This document shows positions 10,363 through 19,828 of a DNA stretch of 64,000 nucleotides, piece after piece. The translations under genes were made by a program, and so were the position numbers. The stretch is taken from NCBI RefSeq assembly GCF_025753855.1, contig NZ_JAOWPT010000002.1:310001-374000 (forward strand). The letters are read 5' to 3'. Numbering within the stretch: position 1 is the first letter of the stretch; every line of letters starts with the position of its first letter. Below the pieces are notes generated by a model that worked only from the letters and a program-made list of their open reading frames with translations, searched no databases and was not told the origin of the DNA. Source of the DNA: Mesorhizobium sp. ZC-5 (GTDB lineage Bacteria; Pseudomonadota; Alphaproteobacteria; Rhizobiales; Rhizobiaceae).

Positions 10363-10860
10363 TCAGCTGACTTGGACTTTGGCTTTTGCCTGGTCCTCGG
10401 CAATCTTCTGCTGGAACATCTGCGCAAAATCGATCGGATCGAGCATCAGCGGCGGGAAACCGCCGTTGCGGGTCGCCTCGGCGATGATCTGGCGTGCGAA
10501 CGGGAAAAGCAGCCGCGGGCATTCGATGAACAGCACCGGCAGCATGTGCTCCTGCGGAAAACCCTCGATACGGAAGACGCCGCCATAGACGAGTTCCACA
10601 TTGAACAGCACGTCCTTTTCGAAGGCGGCCTTGGCGCTCAGCGTCAGGTTGACGTCGAATTCCTTGTCCGAAAGCGGATTGGCGTTGACGTTGACGTTGA
10701 TGCTGATGGCCGGCGCCTGTTCGCGGCCGCGCAAGGAATTGGGCGCACCGGGGCTCTCGAAGGACAGGTCCTTTACGTATTGGGCCAGCACATTCAGCGT
10801 CGGCTGTGCACCGTTGCCGGCCTGCGCGGCGCCTGACGGGGCGTTTTCTTTTGTGGCCAT
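10363..10860 (-). CDS. secB: Protein-export chaperone SecB
   Basis: Tetrameric cytosolic chaperone that keeps preproteins unfolded and delivers them to SecA. The 165-residue product has the SecB core: [16 protein letters not shown], then VNVNANPL and later [12 protein letters not shown], and the C-terminal [25 protein letters not shown] that is nearly diagnostic for alphaproteobacterial SecB. The intergenic 10861-10972 presumably contains its promoter. Neighbours dnaQ (convergent), fxsA and timA form a conserved rhizobial order. Confidence 0.96.
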   Translation of the reverse strand: MATKENAPSGAAQAGNGAQPTLNVLAQYVKDLSFESPGAPNSLRGREQAPAISINVNVNANPLSDKEFDVNLTLSAKAAFEKDVLFNVELVYGGVFRIEGFPQEHMLPVLFIECPRLLFPFARQIIAEATRNGGFPPLMLDPIDFAQMFQQKIAEDQAKAKVQVS

Positions 10861-10972
10861 CAGCCAAATCCTCTCGTTCAGCCGTCAAACGGCACATAAA
10901 TCGCGCGTTGGCTAGCATGGGGAACAGACCGTGACAAGTTTCGCTGTCCGGGATTTTATCGTCGACGCTGGT

Positions 10973-11470
10973 CTACGGTTCGTCTTTGTCCAGACGGCGC
11001 CAGGGGGAGGCTTTGTCCTGTTCCTTGGAATATTCGCCTTCATCGAGATCGATCGTTTTCCCGTCTCCGCGGCCATCGGGCCTCGGCGATTGCCCGAAGC
11101 CCCTCCCGAAGCCGCCAACAATCTGGATGCGATCGCGAACAAGATACCAGCCCAGGTCGCGGATCGGCGGGATGAACAGCAGGATTCCCAGAATGTCTGT
11201 GACGAAGCCGGGTATAAGAAGCAGGATGGCTGCCAGGAGGATCATCACGCCGTGCGCGAGCTCACGTCCGGGGTCGCGACCGGCTTCGACCTGTTGACGG
11301 ATCCTCGACAGAATTCCAAATCCCTGGACACGCAGCAGAATCCCGCCGGCGATGCCGCTCAGCACCACCAGGCCGATCGTAGGCAGGACGCCGATCTGGC
11401 TGCCGACCAAAACGAAGACCGCGATTTCGATCAGCGGCAGTGCCAGGAGAAGGAGCGAGAAGGGAAACAA
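10973..11470 (-). CDS. fxsA: FxsA family membrane protein
   Basis: Small cytoplasmic-membrane protein of the FxsA family, named for suppression of F-exclusion of phage T7 in E. coli; its normal role is unclear. Hydrophobic segments are LLLLALPLIEIAVFVLVG (family PLxEI motif), IGLVVLSGIAGGILL and VMILLAAILLLIPGFVTDILGILLFIPP. The tail from about residue 120 is hydrophilic and Gly/Asp-rich. 165 residues. Divergent from timA across 204 bases. Confidence 0.9.
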   Translation of the reverse strand: MFPFSLLLLALPLIEIAVFVLVGSQIGVLPTIGLVVLSGIAGGILLRVQGFGILSRIRQQVEAGRDPGRELAHGVMILLAAILLLIPGFVTDILGILLFIPPIRDLGWYLVRDRIQIVGGFGRGFGQSPRPDGRGDGKTIDLDEGEYSKEQDKASPWRRLDKDEP

Positions 11471-11554
11471 TGTCTCGTTTCTTTTTGTTGGGAACAGATT
11501 TACGCAAGCGTTATCATGCCGACGGGCACATTAAATAGGCATTCATGCCTTTGA

Positions 11555-11583
11555 TTTGAATGATAGCCGTATGCGTTCTATAT
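11555..11583 (+). promoter_or_regulatory. Candidate sigma70-type promoter for timA
   Basis: TTGAAT (11555-11560), 17-base spacer, CTATAT (11578-11583), close to the rhizobial housekeeping consensus CTTGAC-N17-CTATAT. It would start transcription near 11590, about 85 bases before the timA ATG. Identified by eye only. Confidence 0.45.
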
Positions 11584-11674
11584 GCATTGATTGAGAATTG
11601 TGCGATGCGAACGCTGATTGGCGGCGCGGCGCGGGCCCGCGGTGCGGCAAACAAGGGATCGATTGGCGGAAGAC

Positions 11675-12379
11675 ATGGAATTCTTCGATTTCGGCACCAT
11701 TTTTTTCCTCGTTGCAGCGGTGGTTATCTTTTTCCAGCTCCGCAACGTGCTTGGACGTCGAACGGGGAATGAGCGCCCGCCATTCGATCCGTATACGGCC
11801 GGCCGCAAACGCGACAAGGAAGTGGCCGGGGCGTCGGAGAACGTCGTCTCGTTGCCTCGCAAGCGGGCGAACGGCGAAGCCGACGAGACCTACAAGGCGA
11901 TCGACGCCTTTGCCAAACCCGATACCGATCTGAACAAGGGCCTGCGCGCCATCAAGGATGCCGACGCTTCGTTCGAACCGAAGTCCTTCGTGGACGGCGC
12001 CAAGATGGCCTATGAAATGATCGTGATGGCTTATGCCGACGGCGATCGCAAGACGCTGAAAAACCTCCTGTCACGCGAAGTCTATGACGGCTTCGTGGCA
12101 GCCATCGCCGAACGCGAAGGCCGTTCGGAGAAGATCCAGTCCTCGTTCGTTGGCATCGACAAGGCGGACATCGTTTCGGCTGAGATGAAGGGTGGCGAGG
12201 CCCACGTCACGCTCCGCATCGTCAGCGAGCTGATTTCGGCCACGCGCAACAGCGCCGGCGAAGTCGTCGATGGCGATCCGGAAACCGTTGCCGAAGTGAA
12301 GGATGTCTGGACCTTCGCGCGCGATACGCGGTCGCGCGACCCGAACTGGAAGCTGGTGGCAACCGAAGCCGAAGACTGA
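11675..12379 (+). CDS. timA: Tim44/TimA-family membrane adaptor protein
   Basis: Bacterial relative of the mitochondrial inner-membrane import adaptor Tim44. An N-terminal hydrophobic segment (FGTIFFLVAAVVIFFQL) anchors a soluble Tim44-like domain (about residues 85-230, e.g. KMAYEMIVMAYADGDRKTLKNL and VYDGFVAAIAER). ATG 11675, preceded by GGCGGAAGA, gives MEFFDFGTIFF; a longer frame from 11618 lacks family support. 234 residues. Lies close to secB and fxsA and directly before mltA, a conserved order in the group. Molecular function in bacteria is not settled. Confidence 0.92.
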   Translation: MEFFDFGTIFFLVAAVVIFFQLRNVLGRRTGNERPPFDPYTAGRKRDKEVAGASENVVSLPRKRANGEADETYKAIDAFAKPDTDLNKGLRAIKDADASFEPKSFVDGAKMAYEMIVMAYADGDRKTLKNLLSREVYDGFVAAIAEREGRSEKIQSSFVGIDKADIVSAEMKGGEAHVTLRIVSELISATRNSAGEVVDGDPETVAEVKDVWTFARDTRSRDPNWKLVATEAED

Positions 12380-12423
12380 CGCCAACTGAGATCGCGGAGG
12401 CGCTTTCAGAAGGGCTCGGTCAG

Positions 12424-13530
12424 GTGTCGTTGTCTCAATCCTTCCGCGAAGTTTCCTGGGCTGAGCTTCCCAATTGGCGGGAGGATGCGCTCGAGGAAGC
12501 ATTCATCGCTTTCCAAAAGTCAGCAGTTCACGCTCTCGGCAAGCCTTACCGGACCGGCGCGTTAGGCATTGATTTTGCATTGTTTTCCGAGGCTTACGAA
12601 GAGGCACGCGCGATAGACCCGGAAACCCAAGCGGGTGCGCGAACCTTCTTCGAGCGTCATTTCTCGCCTCATAGGGTGATCCCCGACAGCGGCGAAAGAG
12701 GCTTTGTAACCGGCTTCTATGAGCCGGAGGTCGAAGCTTCGCCACAAAAGACCGATCGCTTCCGCTATCCGCTCTTTTCGCGACCGGCCGACCTGGTGGA
12801 TATCGACGACGGCAACAGGCCGGCCGGCATGGACCCTTACCTTGCGTTCGGCCGAGAGACCGCTGCGGGAATCGTCGAATATTTTGACCGCGCGGCCATC
12901 GAACAGGGCGCGCTGGCCGGCAAAAACCTGGAGATCGCCTGGCTGGAAGATCCGGTGGATGTTTTCTTCGTCCATGTCCAGGGCGCTGCCCGGTTGACCA
13001 TGACCGACGGCAGGTTGAAGCGGGTTACCTATGCCGCCAAGTCCGGCCATCGTTTCTCGGGACCAGGTCATAAGCTGGTCAACCTTGGCGAGATTTCGCA
13101 AAAAGACGTGACCATGCAGTCGATTCGAGCCTGGTTTCGCGAAAATCCCGCCCGGATTGCCGAAATTCTCTGGCAGAATCGTTCGTTTATCTTCTTCCGC
13201 GAGGCGCCGGTCGACGATCCGGAACTCGGTCCTGTGGCGGCGGCAAAGGTGCCGCTGTCGCCCGGCCGCTCGATTGCGGTGGACCGGCTCCTTCATACCT
13301 TCGGTACGCCATTTTTCATCGATGCGCCGACGCTGACGGCATTTGACGGAAAGCCGTTCCGCCGACTGATGATCGCCCAGGATACCGGCTCGGCGATAAC
13401 CGGTCCGGCGCGGGGCGATCTCTTCGCGGGATCAGGCTTCGCGGCTGGCGAAATCGCCGGCGTTATCCGGCATCCGGCAGATTTTTATGCACTTGTGCCA
13501 AAGGTACTCTTGTCCGGCGTGCCCCGATGA
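12424..13530 (+). CDS. mltA: MltA-type membrane-bound lytic murein transglycosylase A
   Basis: Peptidoglycan-cleaving transglycosylase with MltA and 3D domains. Family motifs are GFVTGFYEPEVEAS, DVFFVHVQGAARLTM and the C-terminal 3D motif LMIAQDTGSAITGPARGD, where the Asp of AQDTG is the expected catalytic acid. GTG 12424 is the first workable start and gives no Sec signal peptide or lipobox; translating further upstream in frame shows none either, so export is unexplained. 368 residues. Overlaps the Smr gene by 4 bases. Confidence 0.92.
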   Translation: MSLSQSFREVSWAELPNWREDALEEAFIAFQKSAVHALGKPYRTGALGIDFALFSEAYEEARAIDPETQAGARTFFERHFSPHRVIPDSGERGFVTGFYEPEVEASPQKTDRFRYPLFSRPADLVDIDDGNRPAGMDPYLAFGRETAAGIVEYFDRAAIEQGALAGKNLEIAWLEDPVDVFFVHVQGAARLTMTDGRLKRVTYAAKSGHRFSGPGHKLVNLGEISQKDVTMQSIRAWFRENPARIAEILWQNRSFIFFREAPVDDPELGPVAAAKVPLSPGRSIAVDRLLHTFGTPFFIDAPTLTAFDGKPFRRLMIAQDTGSAITGPARGDLFAGSGFAAGEIAGVIRHPADFYALVPKVLLSGVPR

Positions 13531-14075
13531 ACGGTCGGGAGAAAAAGCTCAGCGACGAGGACCGCATTCTCTGGAACAGGGTCGCCAAGACGGCAAAGCC
13601 GCTGAGAGGCAGCAAAGTTGTCCTCATGTCGGAGCCCGAGCCCTCGGATCGGGCTGCGATGGAGCAGATTTTTGCCGCCGAGGCGATCGTCGCGGCGACC
13701 TCGGTTAAACAGCCAGTTAAGGAAAAATCACGACTGCACCCCTTCGATGCTCCCACCCGCAACAAGCTCTCGAAAGGCCGGTTGCCGATCGAAGGCAGGG
13801 TCGATCTGCACGGGATGACGCAAAGCGAGGCGCATGCCCTGCTGCTCTCCTTCCTGCATCGCGCTTATGCCGAAGGCATGCGCTACGTCCTGATCATCAC
13901 CGGCAAGGGTTCGTCGTTCGGCAGCGACGGCGTGTTGCGACGCGCCGTGCCCGAATGGCTGGCAACGCCGTCCTTCCGTGGCCTGGTGAGCAGCCATGAC
14001 GGTGCGGCGCGCCATCACGGCGGTGGCGGCGCCATCTATGTCCGGCTGCGCCGGCGAAACGGCGACCGGACATGA
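13527..14075 (+). CDS. Smr/MutS2-domain protein
   Basis: Small protein with a C-terminal Smr domain: VDLHGMTQSEAHALLLSFL (the DLHG signature) and VLIITGKGSSFGSDGVLRRAVPEWL (the TGxG loop), about residues 90-175. Smr domains are nucleases or RNA/DNA-binding modules. The N-terminal 80 residues are charged and poorly structured. Overlaps mltA upstream and the XRE gene downstream by 4 bases each, so the three are probably co-translated. Substrate unknown. Confidence 0.9.
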   Translation: MNGREKKLSDEDRILWNRVAKTAKPLRGSKVVLMSEPEPSDRAAMEQIFAAEAIVAATSVKQPVKEKSRLHPFDAPTRNKLSKGRLPIEGRVDLHGMTQSEAHALLLSFLHRAYAEGMRYVLIITGKGSSFGSDGVLRRAVPEWLATPSFRGLVSSHDGAARHHGGGGAIYVRLRRRNGDRT

Positions 14076-14446
14076 CGCCATTCGGCCTGAAACTGCGTGA
14101 GCTTCGCCGCGCCAAAGGCGTTTCCCAGAAACAGATGGCCGGTGCACTCGGCATCAGCGCGGCATATCTTTCCGCGCTGGAACATGGCCGTCGCGGCATT
14201 CCCACCTGGGCGATGGTGCAGAAGATGATCGGCTACTTCAACATCATCTGGGACGATGCGGAGGAACTCCAGCGGCTTGCCGAGACCTCCCATCCGCGCG
14301 TGGTGATCGATACGTCCGGCCTTTCGCCGCGGGCGACGGAATTGGCCAATCGCCTGTCGAAGGACATTTCACAGCTCGACGAAAAAGATATCGACGGTCT
14401 GATGTTTCAGCTCGATGCCGCGCTTGAAAGGACGAAACAAGCTTAG
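14072..14446 (+). CDS. XRE-family helix-turn-helix regulator
   Basis: 124-residue DNA-binding protein. The helix-turn-helix lies at residues about 6-60: LRELRRAKGVSQKQMAGALG followed by the recognition helix AAYLSALEHGRRGIP. The C-terminal half has no recognised domain. Translationally coupled to the Smr gene; its TAG stop overlaps the stop of the convergent DUF1402 gene by 4 bases. Targets cannot be inferred. Confidence 0.9.
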   Translation: MTPFGLKLRELRRAKGVSQKQMAGALGISAAYLSALEHGRRGIPTWAMVQKMIGYFNIIWDDAEELQRLAETSHPRVVIDTSGLSPRATELANRLSKDISQLDEKDIDGLMFQLDAALERTKQA

Positions 14447-15402
14447 AACAGCGCCCGAAGCTCGGGCAGTTTTTCGTTCACCAGCCAGCCGTAGTAGTTT
14501 TCTTCGGGAAGTTTTGGCTCCACACCTTCGCTTTGGCGCTTCTCGTTTTCCGCCTTGAGCGCGTAGGCACGCGCTTCCGGATTTCCGACATTGTACAGCG
14601 TCGCGGTGATCCCGGGATTTTGCGAGATATCGAAACCGGCAATGCTCCGGTAGGAATCGATCGACTTTTTCAACGTCGCAGCCACATAGGGCAGCGTCAG
14701 GTCGGGATCCATGATGGTCTCGTAGACCCGGTGAGGATTTTTCGCGTCAAGCCTGGGCAGTCCGGAAACCCGGCTGACGATATCGCTCATCTGCAGCGCC
14801 GTCAGCGGGTTGAGCTGACCGATGCCGAAGGTCTGTCCGGCATAAAGCGGCTGGAAGAAGGTCGCGCTGAAGCGATCGTTCGGGAAACTTGTGCCCCCGA
14901 CCTGCCTGCCGCGAAATGAAGCGTTCCAAACGGATTCGCGGCAAGTCCAGAGATCGTAGCTGCCGTTCGCACCGCTGCATCTGGCGAATTCCGGCCGTGC
15001 GACGAAATCCGAGATATCCTCGCCTTCATAGCTGAAGGTGAGCCGGTTGCTGAGGTAGGCGACGGCCTTCACATAATAAGTCTGCAGCCTGTCATACGCA
15101 TCGACGTTGTAGGTGTGCTCGCCGACGATCGCACCGACGATGTGCATCGGGTCGATGCCGTAGGCGGCGGCGGCTTCCCTGATCTTCGAGCGAAGCTTCC
15201 GGTCGTTCTTCAGCAGCGCATAAACCTTGCGGTATTTGGCTTCATAAGTCGTGTTGTTGGCCTTTGTCCGCTTGGCCGAAGCACCGGGAACATCGGGCTG
15301 ATCCGGGTAATGGTTTCCCGGCGGCACCAACGTGGCGGCCTGCGCGTGGGCAAAACCCATCGCCAGGAAAAGGCAGGATAGAAGAAGAAAGGATCGTTTC
15401 AT
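14443..15402 (-). CDS. Exported DUF1402 protein, lysozyme-fold-like
   Basis: 319-residue protein with a Sec signal peptide (MKRSFLLLSCLFLAMGFAHA, cleavage near AHA-QAA). The body matches the DUF1402 family. I also see lytic-transglycosylase-like signatures: AAAYGIDPMHIVGAIVGEHT, FGIGQLNPLTALQ (cf. GxMQxxP) and TATLYNVGNPEARA (cf. AYNxG). The role is therefore probably in cell-wall processing, but this is inference. ATG 15402 is chosen because it opens the signal peptide; the frame runs open to 15648. It lies downstream of hslU on the same strand. Confidence 0.82.
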   Translation of the reverse strand: MKRSFLLLSCLFLAMGFAHAQAATLVPPGNHYPDQPDVPGASAKRTKANNTTYEAKYRKVYALLKNDRKLRSKIREAAAAYGIDPMHIVGAIVGEHTYNVDAYDRLQTYYVKAVAYLSNRLTFSYEGEDISDFVARPEFARCSGANGSYDLWTCRESVWNASFRGRQVGGTSFPNDRFSATFFQPLYAGQTFGIGQLNPLTALQMSDIVSRVSGLPRLDAKNPHRVYETIMDPDLTLPYVAATLKKSIDSYRSIAGFDISQNPGITATLYNVGNPEARAYALKAENEKRQSEGVEPKLPEENYYGWLVNEKLPELRALF

Positions 15403-15507
15403 GCGCCGCCGCACCGTTGCCCATGCTTGATCCGCCAAGATCATGCACACCCAGAAGGTATTAACCGCGCAAATTAGGTAACGCCAGCAAGCAAGTCGAG
15501 GGAATAG

Positions 15508-15563
15508 TTGCCCGGCCAAGACCGGGCAACCCGCAGCCCGGCATCGGAGCAGATCCGATGCCG
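15508..15563 (-). terminator. Tandem hairpins downstream of hslU
   Basis: Two stems follow the hslU stop: CGGCATCGGA/TCCGATGCCG (15539-15548 with 15554-15563, loop GCAGA) and TTGCCCGG/CCGGGCAA (15508-15515 with 15522-15529). Neither is followed by a convincing U-run, so they may act as a weak or Rho-assisted terminator or as an RNA-stabilising end. Confidence 0.5.
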
Positions 15564-15568
15564 CTTCG

Positions 15569-16882
15569 CTAAAGGATGAAACGCGACAAATCCGTGTTCC
15601 GCGACAGGTCGCCGACATGTTTCTCGACATAGGCGGCATCGATCGCAACGGAGGTGCCCGATTTGTCGGGGGCGTTGAACGAAATATCGTCCAGCACGCG
15701 CTCCATCACCGTCTGAAGCCGCCTGGCGCCGATGTTCTCGACACTCGCATTGAGATCGACCGCGATGCCGGCGAGCGAATCGATGGCATCGTCCGAGAAG
15801 CTGAGATCGACCCCCTCGGTTTTCATCAAGGCGATGTACTGCTTGATCAGGCTGGCTTCGGTCTCGGTCAGGATGCGGACGAAATCGTTCTTTTCCAGAG
15901 CCCTGAGTTCGACGCGGATCGGCAAGCGGCCCTGCAATTCAGGCAGCAGGTCCGACGGCTTGGAAACATGGAATGCGCCCGACGCGATGAAAAGGATATG
16001 GTCGGTCTTGATCGGTCCGTACTTGGTCGCGACCGTGGTGCCTTCGACCAGCGGCAACAGATCGCGCTGCACGCCTTCGCGGGAGACGCCAGCCCCCATG
16101 CCGCCTTCGCGGTTGGCGATCTTGTCGATCTCGTCGAGGAAGACGATGCCGTCGTTTTCGGTCGCCTCGAGTGCCTTGCGAACCACCTCGTCCTGATCGA
16201 GCAGCTTGTCGGACTCGTCGCCGATCAGCAGTGCGTAGGATTCCTTGACCGTGGTCTTGCGCGTCTTGGTCTGTTTGCCGCCCATCGCCTTCGACAGCAT
16301 GTCGTTGATGTTCAGCACACCGATATTGGCGCCAGGCATTCCCGGAATCTCGAAGCCGGGCATGCCGCCGGTGCCGGTGTCGGTCACTTCGACCTCGATT
16401 TCCTTGTCGTCCAGTTCGCCATCGCGCAGCTTCTTGCGGAAGCTGTCGCGCGTTGCCGGGCTTGCCGTCTTGCCGACCAATGCCTCGAGAACGCGCTCTT
16501 CCGCGTTTATGTGCGCGCGCGCCTTGACGTCTTCGCGCATCTTTTCACGGACCAGTCCGATGGCGACCTCGACCAGGTCGCGGATGATCTGTTCGACGTC
16601 GCGGCCGACATAGCCGACCTCCGTGAATTTGGTCGCCTCGACCTTGATGAAGGGCGCTCCGGCCAGCCGCGCCAGCCGGCGCGATATCTCGGTCTTGCCG
16701 ACGCCGGTGGGTCCGATCATCAGGATGTTCTTCGGCATGACCTCTTCGCGCATGTCGCCTTCGAGCTGCTGCCGGCGCCACCGGTTGCGCAGCGCGATGG
16801 CCACGGCGCGCTTGGCGTCCTGCTGGCCAATGATGTGGCGATCGAGTTCTGAAACGATTTCGCGGGGAGAGAAGGTGCTCAT
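15569..16882 (-). CDS. hslU: ATP-dependent protease ATPase subunit HslU
   Basis: AAA+ unfoldase of the HslUV (ClpYQ) protease. Walker A is [17 protein letters not shown], the pore loop region is [14 protein letters not shown], Walker B is [12 protein letters not shown], and the C-terminal tail ends LSRFIL, the docking tail that inserts into HslV. 437 residues from ATG 16882 ([10 protein letters not shown]). Transcribed with hslV, but two unrelated genes lie between. The complete motif set indicates an active ATPase. Confidence 0.98.
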   Translation of the reverse strand: MSTFSPREIVSELDRHIIGQQDAKRAVAIALRNRWRRQQLEGDMREEVMPKNILMIGPTGVGKTEISRRLARLAGAPFIKVEATKFTEVGYVGRDVEQIIRDLVEVAIGLVREKMREDVKARAHINAEERVLEALVGKTASPATRDSFRKKLRDGELDDKEIEVEVTDTGTGGMPGFEIPGMPGANIGVLNINDMLSKAMGGKQTKTRKTTVKESYALLIGDESDKLLDQDEVVRKALEATENDGIVFLDEIDKIANREGGMGAGVSREGVQRDLLPLVEGTTVATKYGPIKTDHILFIASGAFHVSKPSDLLPELQGRLPIRVELRALEKNDFVRILTETEASLIKQYIALMKTEGVDLSFSDDAIDSLAGIAVDLNASVENIGARRLQTVMERVLDDISFNAPDKSGTSVAIDAAYVEKHVGDLSRNTDLSRFIL

Positions 16883-16884
16883 AT

Positions 16885-17487
16885 CTACTGTAATCCACTT
16901 TGCCACTGCCTGATGGACTCAAACGGATGCAGCAGCATGATCACGTTGAGCGTCAGATTGTCCCGGATGAGATAGCCCACGCCGAACTCGAAGATGAGGG
17001 CGAGGACAACGATCATCCATATAGGAAGCCTCGCGGCCATCACAAAGCCCAGCACCATGGCCAGCGTGTCGGCCACCGAATTGACGATGCTGTCGCCGTA
17101 ATAGTCCAGCGAGATCGTTCCCTCCCGATAGCGGTTGATGATGAAATCGCTGTTTTCCAGGATTTCCCACGCGCCTTCGATCAGGATCGCCGGTATCAGC
17201 CGCAGCCACGGCGACATGCGCGGGAAAAGGAACCAGGTCAGCGCATAGAACAGGAAGCCGTGGATGATGTGGGAAAAGGTATACCAGTCCGCGATGTGCT
17301 GGGAATTCTCCGAGCTCTGGACGACGCCGTGCCACAGTTTGACGTAGCCGCACTCGCAGATCGGCGTGCGGCCCATGCCGTAGAGAATGCCGGCCTGGAA
17401 CACGATCAGCCCGATCGAGACCAGCAGCCCGATCCGCCAGGCGTCCGCGAACGTCGATCCGTTTTTTCCGCCACCGGACGTGCTCAT
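16885..17487 (-). CDS. DUF2585 (UPF0314) membrane protein
   Basis: 200-residue integral membrane protein of the DUF2585/UPF0314 family, restricted mainly to rhizobia and relatives. Hydrophobic segments include [71 protein letters not shown]. Conserved-looking polar motifs are [15 protein letters not shown] and [16 protein letters not shown]. Function unknown. Stops 2 bases before the hslU ATG, so it is co-transcribed with hslU. Confidence 0.88.
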   Translation of the reverse strand: MSTSGGGKNGSTFADAWRIGLLVSIGLIVFQAGILYGMGRTPICECGYVKLWHGVVQSSENSQHIADWYTFSHIIHGFLFYALTWFLFPRMSPWLRLIPAILIEGAWEILENSDFIINRYREGTISLDYYGDSIVNSVADTLAMVLGFVMAARLPIWMIVVLALIFEFGVGYLIRDNLTLNVIMLLHPFESIRQWQSGLQ

Positions 17488-17490
17488 GGG

Positions 17491-18000
17491 TCAGTCCTCT
17501 CCGGCTTCCCGCGCCATCATCAGGGCAGGACCATACACCGAGGTGCGGGTATCGAAAGCCCGAAACCCGGCCTTTTCGTATGCCCGGATGGCGCGGATGT
17601 TGGCTGGATCGGGATCGATGACCACGCGAGGCGTGCCCTCGGCGAACAGCGTGTCGACGAACTGGCGGATAATCGCCGAGCCGTGCCCTATGCCGACGAG
17701 GGCCGGATCGCCGATCGAAACATCGATGCCCAAGGTGCCGTACGGCTGATCCTGATAGGGATGGCCGTCTTCCAGATGCGGGTCGTAGCTCTGGATGTAG
17801 GCGATCGGACGCCCGCCCAGCTCGACGATCAGCGGCTCGGTCTCGACGGAATCCATGGCTTCCCGGATCTCGGCCAGAGACTCCTGCGGGTCGCCCCACC
17901 ACTCGGCGAGGTGCGGCTCGGCAAGCCATCGGGCCAGCATCGGCAGGTCGTCCACTGTTACCGAGCGGAAATCGTAGCGAGGCGCTGCGTCACGCGGCAT
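17491..18000 (-). CDS. GNAT-family N-acetyltransferase (aminoglycoside 6'-acetyltransferase-like)
   Basis: 169-residue GNAT protein. Motifs: [17 protein letters not shown] (typical of the AAC(6')/IucB-like subgroup), [26 protein letters not shown] (acetyl-CoA binding loop) and [21 protein letters not shown]. Substrate is unknown; homologues are often annotated as aminoglycoside 6'-acetyltransferases without proof. ATG 18000 ([11 protein letters not shown]) overlaps the hslV stop by 11 bases; a longer frame to 18054 lies inside hslV. Three bases separate it from DUF2585. Confidence 0.88.
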   Translation of the reverse strand: MPRDAAPRYDFRSVTVDDLPMLARWLAEPHLAEWWGDPQESLAEIREAMDSVETEPLIVELGGRPIAYIQSYDPHLEDGHPYQDQPYGTLGIDVSIGDPALVGIGHGSAIIRQFVDTLFAEGTPRVVIDPDPANIRAIRAYEKAGFRAFDTRTSVYGPALMMAREAGED

Positions 18001-18538
18001 CGATGGTTTCGACAACGACGTTGTGGTTGGTGTAGACGCAGATGTCGGCCGCAATCTGCATGGCCTTGCGGGCGATCTCTTCCGCGTCGTTGTCGGTATC
18101 CATCAGCGCGCGTGCCGCCGCCAGCGCATAATTGCCGCCCGAGCCGATCGCCATGACGCCATGCTCCGGCTCGAGCACGTCGCCGGTGCCGGTGAGCGCC
18201 AGCGAAACATTCTTGTCGGCGACCAGCATCATTGCTTCGAGGCGGCGCAGATAACGGTCGGTGCGCCAGTCCTTGGCTAACTCGACGCAGGCACGCGTCA
18301 GCTGGTCCGGATATTGCTCGAGCTTTGCCTCGAGGCGCTCAAGCAGGGTGAAGGCGTCTGCCGTTGCGCCGGCAAAGCCCGCGATCACATTGCCCTTGCC
18401 GAGGCGCCGGACCTTCTTGGCATTTCCCTTCATGACGGTCTGGCCGAGGCTGACCTGGCCGTCGCCGGCGATCACGACCTTGCCGCCCTTGCGCACCGTC
18501 ACGATGGTCGTGGCGTGCATGCTCAAATCATTCGACAT
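17990..18538 (-). CDS. hslV: ATP-dependent protease proteolytic subunit HslV
   Basis: Threonine protease core of HslUV. The mature N-terminus is predicted at [10 protein letters not shown] after removal of a short MSNDLSMHA propeptide, leaving Thr1 as nucleophile. Other family blocks: [34 protein letters not shown] and [17 protein letters not shown]. 182 residues. Heads a leftward unit hslV-GNAT-DUF2585-hslU. Divergent from hisB across 187 bases (18539-18725), where both promoters should lie. Confidence 0.97.
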   Translation of the reverse strand: MSNDLSMHATTIVTVRKGGKVVIAGDGQVSLGQTVMKGNAKKVRRLGKGNVIAGFAGATADAFTLLERLEAKLEQYPDQLTRACVELAKDWRTDRYLRRLEAMMLVADKNVSLALTGTGDVLEPEHGVMAIGSGGNYALAAARALMDTDNDAEEIARKAMQIAADICVYTNHNVVVETIDAA

Positions 18539-18725
18539 ATATGGCTCCGATGTCGCGCGATCCCTTATGGCAATCGCCCGTTACGAGTGAGGGTCCGGCC
18601 ATATGTATGCATGGCCGAAACGTTTGCAAACCATGTCGGCCGCCAAGCCGTCGGCCAACTGGAATTCGCCGCGCCATGCTGATAGAAGGCAGCCGCTTCT
18701 GCAATTCGTTTCGGAGAAATGATCG

Positions 18726-19337
18726 ATGGCATCCGGCAAGGAAAAACGCGCCGCGAGCGTCAGCCGCAAGACCAAGGAGACCGAGATTTCGGTGTCCGTC
18801 GATATCGACGGCTCGGGCAGCTTCGATATTTCGACCGGCGTCGGCTTTTTCGACCATATGCTGGAGCAGCTTTCACGCCATTCGCTGATCGACATAACGG
18901 TCAAGGCCAAGGGCGATCTTCACATAGACGATCATCACACGGTGGAAGACACCGGCATTGCCATCGGCCAGGCGATTTCAAAGGCGCTTGGCGACCGTCG
19001 CGGCATCGCCCGCTATGCATCGCTCGACCTCGCCATGGATGAAACGCTGACGCGCGCCGCGATCGATGTTTCGGGCCGCCCGTTCCTGGTCTGGAACGTC
19101 GGGTTCTCGGCACCCAAGGTCGGCACTTTCGATACCGAACTTGTGCGCGAGTTCTTCCAGGCACTGGCGCAGAACGCCGGCATCACCTTGCATGTGACCA
19201 ACCACTACGGCGCCAACAATCACCATATTGCCGAGACGTGCTTCAAGGCCGTGGCACGGGTGCTGCGCGCAGCCACCGAGCATGATCCGCGTCAGGCGGG
19301 CGTGGTCCCCTCGACCAAGGGCACACTGAACGGGTGA
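18726..19337 (+). CDS. hisB: Imidazoleglycerol-phosphate dehydratase
   Basis: Sixth step of histidine synthesis. The 203-residue monofunctional form shows both metal-binding motif pairs: [30 protein letters not shown] and [20 protein letters not shown]. First gene of the cluster hisB-DUF2628-hisH-hisA, followed after an insertion by hisF-hisE. ATG 18726 is preceded by GGAG at about -10. Confidence 0.97.
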   Translation: MASGKEKRAASVSRKTKETEISVSVDIDGSGSFDISTGVGFFDHMLEQLSRHSLIDITVKAKGDLHIDDHHTVEDTGIAIGQAISKALGDRRGIARYASLDLAMDETLTRAAIDVSGRPFLVWNVGFSAPKVGTFDTELVREFFQALAQNAGITLHVTNHYGANNHHIAETCFKAVARVLRAATEHDPRQAGVVPSTKGTLNG

Positions 19338-19344
19338 CGCTGTA

Positions 19345-19827
19345 ATGGCCAGTTATGTCGTGATGCAGCCTGAGGGCAATGCCGGCGCGGATGCCGAGGC
19401 CGCGGTGTTCGTCCGTGACGGTTTTGCCTACATAGCCTTCTTCCTGCCGGCGGTCTGGCTGCTGTGGCACCGCTTGTGGATTGAGGCCGCACTGGCAATT
19501 GCTACGACATTGGCCCTGACGGCACTCGGAAATGTTGGCGGATTCGGCATGGCCGCGCCGCTGCTGTCTTTGCTGGTTTCGATTTATGCCGGGCTCGAAG
19601 GAGCGGCATTGCGCATCGCGGCACTGCGCCGCCGCGGCTGGCGTGAACTCGGCGTGGTTGTGGCGGACAGCCAGGACGACGCTGAAATGCGCTGGCTGAT
19701 CAAGGCAGGAGCCTTGCCGGAAGAACCCGAATTCGGACGCCCGGATTTTTCGCCGGCGCCCGACGCGTCGCGCAGGGCAGACTCAGGCCCGATGCTCGGC
19801 TTGCTCCTCAACCCCGGTAAATCCTGA
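19345..19827 (+). CDS. DUF2628 membrane protein in the his cluster
   Basis: 160-residue protein with a DUF2628 domain: two hydrophobic stretches ([19 protein letters not shown] and [21 protein letters not shown]) and the conserved-looking [12 protein letters not shown] entry. The C-terminal 60 residues are soluble and Pro/Asp-rich. Commonly found between hisB and hisH in rhizobia, but a role in histidine synthesis is not known. Starts 7 bases after hisB and ends 1 base before hisH, so it is part of the operon. Confidence 0.88.
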   Translation: MASYVVMQPEGNAGADAEAAVFVRDGFAYIAFFLPAVWLLWHRLWIEAALAIATTLALTALGNVGGFGMAAPLLSLLVSIYAGLEGAALRIAALRRRGWRELGVVVADSQDDAEMRWLIKAGALPEEPEFGRPDFSPAPDASRRADSGPMLGLLLNPGKS

Positions 19828-19828
19828 A

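Noticed and set aside
15617-16852. 411-codon plus-strand open frame
   Set aside because: Antisense to hslU, which has every AAA+ motif.
16900-18156. 418-codon open frame on the plus strand
   Set aside because: Antisense to DUF2585, GNAT and hslV, all with clear family motifs. Composition is rich in Arg, Asp, His and Gln, typical of antisense frames.
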